64,000 nt of DNA from Stutzerimonas stutzeri (GTDB lineage Bacteria; Pseudomonadota; Gammaproteobacteria; Pseudomonadales; Pseudomonadaceae). Numbering within the stretch: position 1 is the stretch's first letter; every line of letters begins with the position of its first letter. Under the pieces are notes generated by a model. The model saw only the letters and a program-made list of their open reading frames with translations. It searched no databases and had not been told where the DNA came from. Shown here one piece after another: positions 60,719-64,000 of this stretch. The stretch is from positions 4,657,032-4,721,031 of the forward strand of contig NZ_CP007441.1 in the NCBI RefSeq assembly GCF_000590475.1, given 5' to 3'. The position numbers were made by a program, and so were the translations under genes.

Positions 60719-62263
60719 TTACCAGGTTTGGGTGGCCTTGAACTTCTCGATACCGGCCTTGAGGCCCGCATCGATTTCGTCATTGAAGTCACCCTTCACG
60801 TTGATCTTCGCCATCAAGTCGGCGTGATCGCGGTTGAAGTAGGCAATCAGCGCTTGTTCGAAGCTGCCGATCTTGGCGATTTCGATGTCCTGCAGGAACC
60901 CGCGCTCGGCGGAATACAGGGACAGCGACATGTCGGCGATGGACATAGGCGCATATTGCTTCTGCTTCATCAGCTCGGTGACGCGCTGACCATGCTCGAG
61001 CTGCTTGCGGGTCGCTTCGTCCAGGTCAGAGGCGAACTGGGCAAAAGCCGCCAGTTCACGGTACTGAGCCAGAGCGGTACGGATACCACCAGACAGCTTT
61101 TTGATGATCTTGGTCTGGGCAGCACCACCTACGCGCGATACCGATACACCGGCGTTCACGGCCGGACGAATGCCCGAGTTGAACATCGCCGATTCCAAGA
61201 AGATCTGACCGTCGGTGATGGAAATCACGTTGGTCGGAACGAACGCCGAAACGTCGCCAGCCTGGGTTTCGATAATCGGCAGCGCGGTAAGCGAACCGGT
61301 TTTACCGGTCACCGCGCCACTGGTGAACTTCTCGACGTATTCTTCGGAAACGCGCGAGGCGCGTTCCAGCAGACGGCTGTGGAGATAGAACACGTCGCCC
61401 GGGTAGGCTTCACGTCCTGGCGGACGACGCAGCAACAGCGAAATCTGGCGGTACGCTACGGCCTGCTTGGACAGATCGTCATAAACGATAAGAGCGTCTT
61501 CGCCGCGATCGCGGAAGTATTCGCCCATGGTGCAGCCAGCATATGGCGCAATGAACTGCAGCGCGGCAGATTCAGAAGCACTCGCGGCAACAATGATGGT
61601 GTTGGCCAGAGCACCGTTCTGCTCGAGCTTGCGCACCACGTTGGCAATGGTTGACTGCTTCTGGCCGATGGCAACATAAACGCAGAAGATACCGCTATTT
61701 TTCTGGTTGATGATGGCATCGATCGCTAGCGCTGTCTTACCGATCTGACGGTCGCCAATGATCAGCTCACGCTGACCGCGGCCAACGGGGATCATGGCGT
61801 CAACGGCTTTGTAGCCGGTTTGAACCGGCTGATCGACCGACTTCCGCCAGATCACCCCCGGCGCAACCTTTTCCACAGCGTCGGTAGCGACGTTGTTGAG
61901 CGGACCCTTGCCATCAACGGGATTGCCCAGCGCATCGACGACGCGGCCGAGCAGCTCTGGGCCCACCGGCACTTCGAGGATGCGACCGGTGCACTTGGCG
62001 CTCATGCCTTCGGCAAGCGTCTGGTAGGCACCTAGAACCACGGCGCCGACAGAGTCGCGCTCCAGGTTCATGGCCATACCGTAGACACCGTCCGGGAATT
62101 CGATCATCTCGCCATACATGACATCGGCCAGACCATGAATTCGCACAATGCCGTCCGATACGCTGACGACGGTGCCTTCGTTACGGGCTTGGGAGGCGAT
62201 ATCGAGTTTTTCGATACGCCCCTTGATGATTTCACTAATTTCGGAAGGATTGAGTTGCTGCAT
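60719..62263 (-). CDS. atpA: ATP synthase alpha subunit
   Basis: The 514-residue non-catalytic nucleotide-binding F1 subunit. The P-loop is GDRQIGKTALAIDAI; QLNPSEISEIIKGRIEKLDI starts it and LTALPIIETQAGDVSAFVPT lies in the core. Full length. Confidence 0.98.
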   Translation of the reverse strand: MQQLNPSEISEIIKGRIEKLDIASQARNEGTVVSVSDGIVRIHGLADVMYGEMIEFPDGVYGMAMNLERDSVGAVVLGAYQTLAEGMSAKCTGRILEVPVGPELLGRVVDALGNPVDGKGPLNNVATDAVEKVAPGVIWRKSVDQPVQTGYKAVDAMIPVGRGQRELIIGDRQIGKTALAIDAIINQKNSGIFCVYVAIGQKQSTIANVVRKLEQNGALANTIIVAASASESAALQFIAPYAGCTMGEYFRDRGEDALIVYDDLSKQAVAYRQISLLLRRPPGREAYPGDVFYLHSRLLERASRVSEEYVEKFTSGAVTGKTGSLTALPIIETQAGDVSAFVPTNVISITDGQIFLESAMFNSGIRPAVNAGVSVSRVGGAAQTKIIKKLSGGIRTALAQYRELAAFAQFASDLDEATRKQLEHGQRVTELMKQKQYAPMSIADMSLSLYSAERGFLQDIEIAKIGSFEQALIAYFNRDHADLMAKINVKGDFNDEIDAGLKAGIEKFKATQTW

Positions 62264-62284
62264 TGCTCTGCTGCCCCTTCAAAC

Positions 62285-62821
62285 TCAAGATTTCAATGCT
62301 TCGGCCAGTTTCGCGATCTTGCCGCGGACTGAGCCATCGATAACCAGGTCGCCGGCGCGGATCAATACGCCACCCAAAAGGGAGGCATCTTCCGCGGCAT
62401 GCAGGCGCACTTCCCGGCCGAGCCGTGCACTGAGAACCTTGGCGAGTTTGTCTTGCTGTTCGTTGCTCAACGCGAAGGCACTGGTCACATCCACGTCAAC
62501 CGTTTGTTCCTGCTCGGCCTTGTACAGCTCGAACAGTTCGGAGACTTCCGGCAACAACGGCAAACGGTCATTGGCGGACAACACGTGAATGAAATTGCGT
62601 GCCTGAGCGTCGAACTTTTCACCACACACCTCGACGAAGGTGGTGGCCTTGTCGTCTCTCGTCATACGCGGGGCCTTGAGCACTCGCTGCATCGTGTCGT
62701 CTTGCGACACCGCAGCAGCCAGACCAAGCATGGCTGACCATTCGGCCAGTTGCTGATGGACCTGTGCGTACTCAAAGGCAGCCTTGGCGTAAGGTCGGGC
62801 CAGCGTGGTCAGTTCTGCCAT
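62285..62821 (-). CDS. atpH: ATP synthase delta subunit
   Basis: The 178-residue peripheral-stalk subunit. MAELTTLARPYAKAAFEYAQ at the start and VIDGSVRGKIAKLAEALKS at the end are diagnostic. It links F1 to the b subunit dimer. Full length. Confidence 0.97.
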   Translation of the reverse strand: MAELTTLARPYAKAAFEYAQVHQQLAEWSAMLGLAAAVSQDDTMQRVLKAPRMTRDDKATTFVEVCGEKFDAQARNFIHVLSANDRLPLLPEVSELFELYKAEQEQTVDVDVTSAFALSNEQQDKLAKVLSARLGREVRLHAAEDASLLGGVLIRAGDLVIDGSVRGKIAKLAEALKS

Positions 62822-62836
62822 GATCGCGCCCCTCGC

Positions 62837-63307
62837 TTAAATTTCGGCTGCCAATTTGGAAACCAGCTCCGCATGCGCGTTCTGATCGATGGACGCGCCC
62901 AGAATTTTTTCGGCGCCGCTGACGGCCAGGCTGCCCAACTGGGCACGCAAGGCGTCCTTGACTCCGTTCAATTCCTGCTCGATCTCGGCCTGAGCCTGGA
63001 TCTTGATCCGCTCACCCTCGACACGGGCCTGATCGCGAGCTTCGTCGACGATCTGGTTAGCGCGCTTCTTGGCTTGCTCGATGATTTCAGCCGCTTGCGT
63101 CTTGGCTTCGCGCAGTTGCTGGCTCGCTTTATCCTGAGCCAACTCCAGATCACGAGCACCGCGACTGGCAGCTTCCAGACCGTCAGCGATCTTCTTCTGG
63201 CGTTCCCGCAGAGCTGTTATGACCGGAGGCCATACGAACTTCATGCAGAACAGCACAAAAATGAAGAACGCAACGGACTGGCCAATCAGGGTTGCATTAA
63301 TGTTCAC
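62837..63307 (-). CDS. atpF: ATP synthase subunit b
   Basis: A 156-residue stator subunit: one N-terminal membrane helix (NATLIGQSVAFFIFVLFCMK) followed by a long charged coiled coil (RERQKKIADGLEAASRGARD). Full length and in operon order. Confidence 0.97.
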   Translation of the reverse strand: MNINATLIGQSVAFFIFVLFCMKFVWPPVITALRERQKKIADGLEAASRGARDLELAQDKASQQLREAKTQAAEIIEQAKKRANQIVDEARDQARVEGERIKIQAQAEIEQELNGVKDALRAQLGSLAVSGAEKILGASIDQNAHAELVSKLAAEI

Positions 63308-63364
63308 GCCAACACCTCGCTCGTTCGTTGTCCGTCAAACCACCCATTCGATAAACCGAATGGA

Positions 63365-63622
63365 TCAGCCTGCCAATTGACCAACGAAGGGGTTCGCGAA
63401 AGTGAAGAACAGCGCAATACCTACACCGATCATGGTCACCGCATCGAGCAGGCCGGCGACGATGAACATTTTCACCTGCAGCATCGGCACCATTTCCGGC
63501 TGACGCGCCGCGCCTTCCAGAAATTTGCCGCCCAGCAGGCCGAAGCCGATTGCAGTACCCAGGGCACCCAGGCCGATCAGCAGAGCTACAGCGATAGCAG
63601 TCAGTCCAACTACAGTTTCCAT
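63365..63622 (-). CDS. atpE: ATP synthase subunit c
   Basis: An 85-residue two-helix ring subunit. [20 protein letters not shown] carries the polar loop region and the second helix [20 protein letters not shown] holds the ion-binding acid (aspartate in LLDAV). The aspartate and absence of a sodium motif fit proton coupling. Confidence 0.97.
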
Positions 63623-63676
63623 TTTTCCTCCGACTTTATGTCGTATTGGTTAAGGGTTTAGGTAAAGCGAATCGAA

Positions 63677-64000
63677 TCAGTGATCGTTTTCTTCATGCGC
63701 CATCGATAGATAGACGATCGTCAGCATCATGAAGATGAAAGCCTGCAGCACGATGATCAGGATGTGGAACACAGCCCACGCCCACTGCAGGACAATACCC
63801 AGTCCACCCAGAATTACGCCGTTAGCGAACATGATGGCAATCAGGATGAAGATCAGTTCGCCGGCGTACAGGTTGCCGAACAGACGCAGCGCCAGAGAAA
63901 CAGGCTTGGCGATCAGGGTAACGAATTCGAGAAGGAAGTTGATCGGGATGAGCAGGACCTGCACGGCCATGTTCTTGCTGCTGAAAGGATGCAGTGTTAG
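63677..64000 (-). CDS. atpB: ATP synthase subunit a, 5' part outside window
   Basis: The last 107 residues are visible. At the window edge the frame reads LTLHPFSSKNMAVQVLLIPI, and the conserved ion-channel helices follow (VSLALRLFGNLYAGELIFIL with the essential arginine, and ILIIVLQAFIFMMLTIVYLS). It ends in MAHEENDH. The start of the gene is beyond 64000. Confidence 0.96.
   Translation of the reverse strand, partial: LTLHPFSSKNMAVQVLLIPINFLLEFVTLIAKPVSLALRLFGNLYAGELIFILIAIMFANGVILGGLGIVLQWAWAVFHILIIVLQAFIFMMLTIVYLSMAHEENDH

Overview
The window looks like a piece of a GC-rich gammaproteobacterial chromosome of the Pseudomonas/Stutzerimonas type. The main reason is the right-hand block, in the order ATP synthase operon, glmU, chemoreceptor, glmR, glmS, all on the minus strand, which is the arrangement known from Pseudomonas. 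Two FecI/FecR/TonB receptor units, a bacteriophytochrome with its heme oxygenase, and a TAXI-type TRAP transporter fit the same lifestyle. Species assignment is an inference.

Region 1 (1-28260) is chromosome. It holds a partial helix-hairpin-helix protein, a TAXI TRAP transporter operon, and a FecI-FecR-TonB receptor-PepSY iron cluster. A set of small conserved proteins (DUF3617, CobW GTPase, DUF3301, SMI1/KNR4) follows. Next is a light-sensing operon (BphP, response regulator, hybrid kinase, heme oxygenase). Then comes a compact cluster with an arylsulfotransferase-like protein, two small membrane proteins, a PAPS-dependent sulfotransferase and APS kinase. The region ends with a second iron cluster (FecI-FecR-TonB receptor-siderophore esterase) with a Fur-like box.

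Region 2 (28261-51401, 23,141 bp) is a complete Tn7-like transposon. Its ends begin TGTGGG, it is flanked by the 5-bp duplication GGAGG, and it sits 25 bp beyond the glmS stop codon, as Tn7 does. At the glmS-proximal end are tnsA, tnsB, tnsC and tnsD, with a tnsE-like gene that seems to have lost its C-terminal domain. The cargo reads like a defence and mobile-element island: a restriction-endonuclease-like protein, a plasmid-like gene pair, a duplicated structured repeat with a strong terminator, and an orphan C39-like peptidase. It also carries an IS30-family insertion sequence, an RNase H-like protein with a serine/threonine kinase and a zinc-ribbon protein, an acetyltransferase, a superfamily 2 helicase with a coupled small protein, and an AAA ATPase. 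Debris of other insertion sequences lies between them. No CRISPR array or cas gene was seen.

Region 3 (51402-64000) is chromosome again: glmS and its regulator glmR, a methyl-accepting chemotaxis protein, glmU, a terminator, and the F-type ATP synthase operon read leftward from a partial atpB to atpC.

Functionally, the transposon uses the conserved glmS end as a safe landing site, so the host keeps its amino-sugar and ATP synthesis genes intact while gaining an accessory island. The most interesting parts are the cargo modules without recognised names and the truncated targeting gene tnsE.
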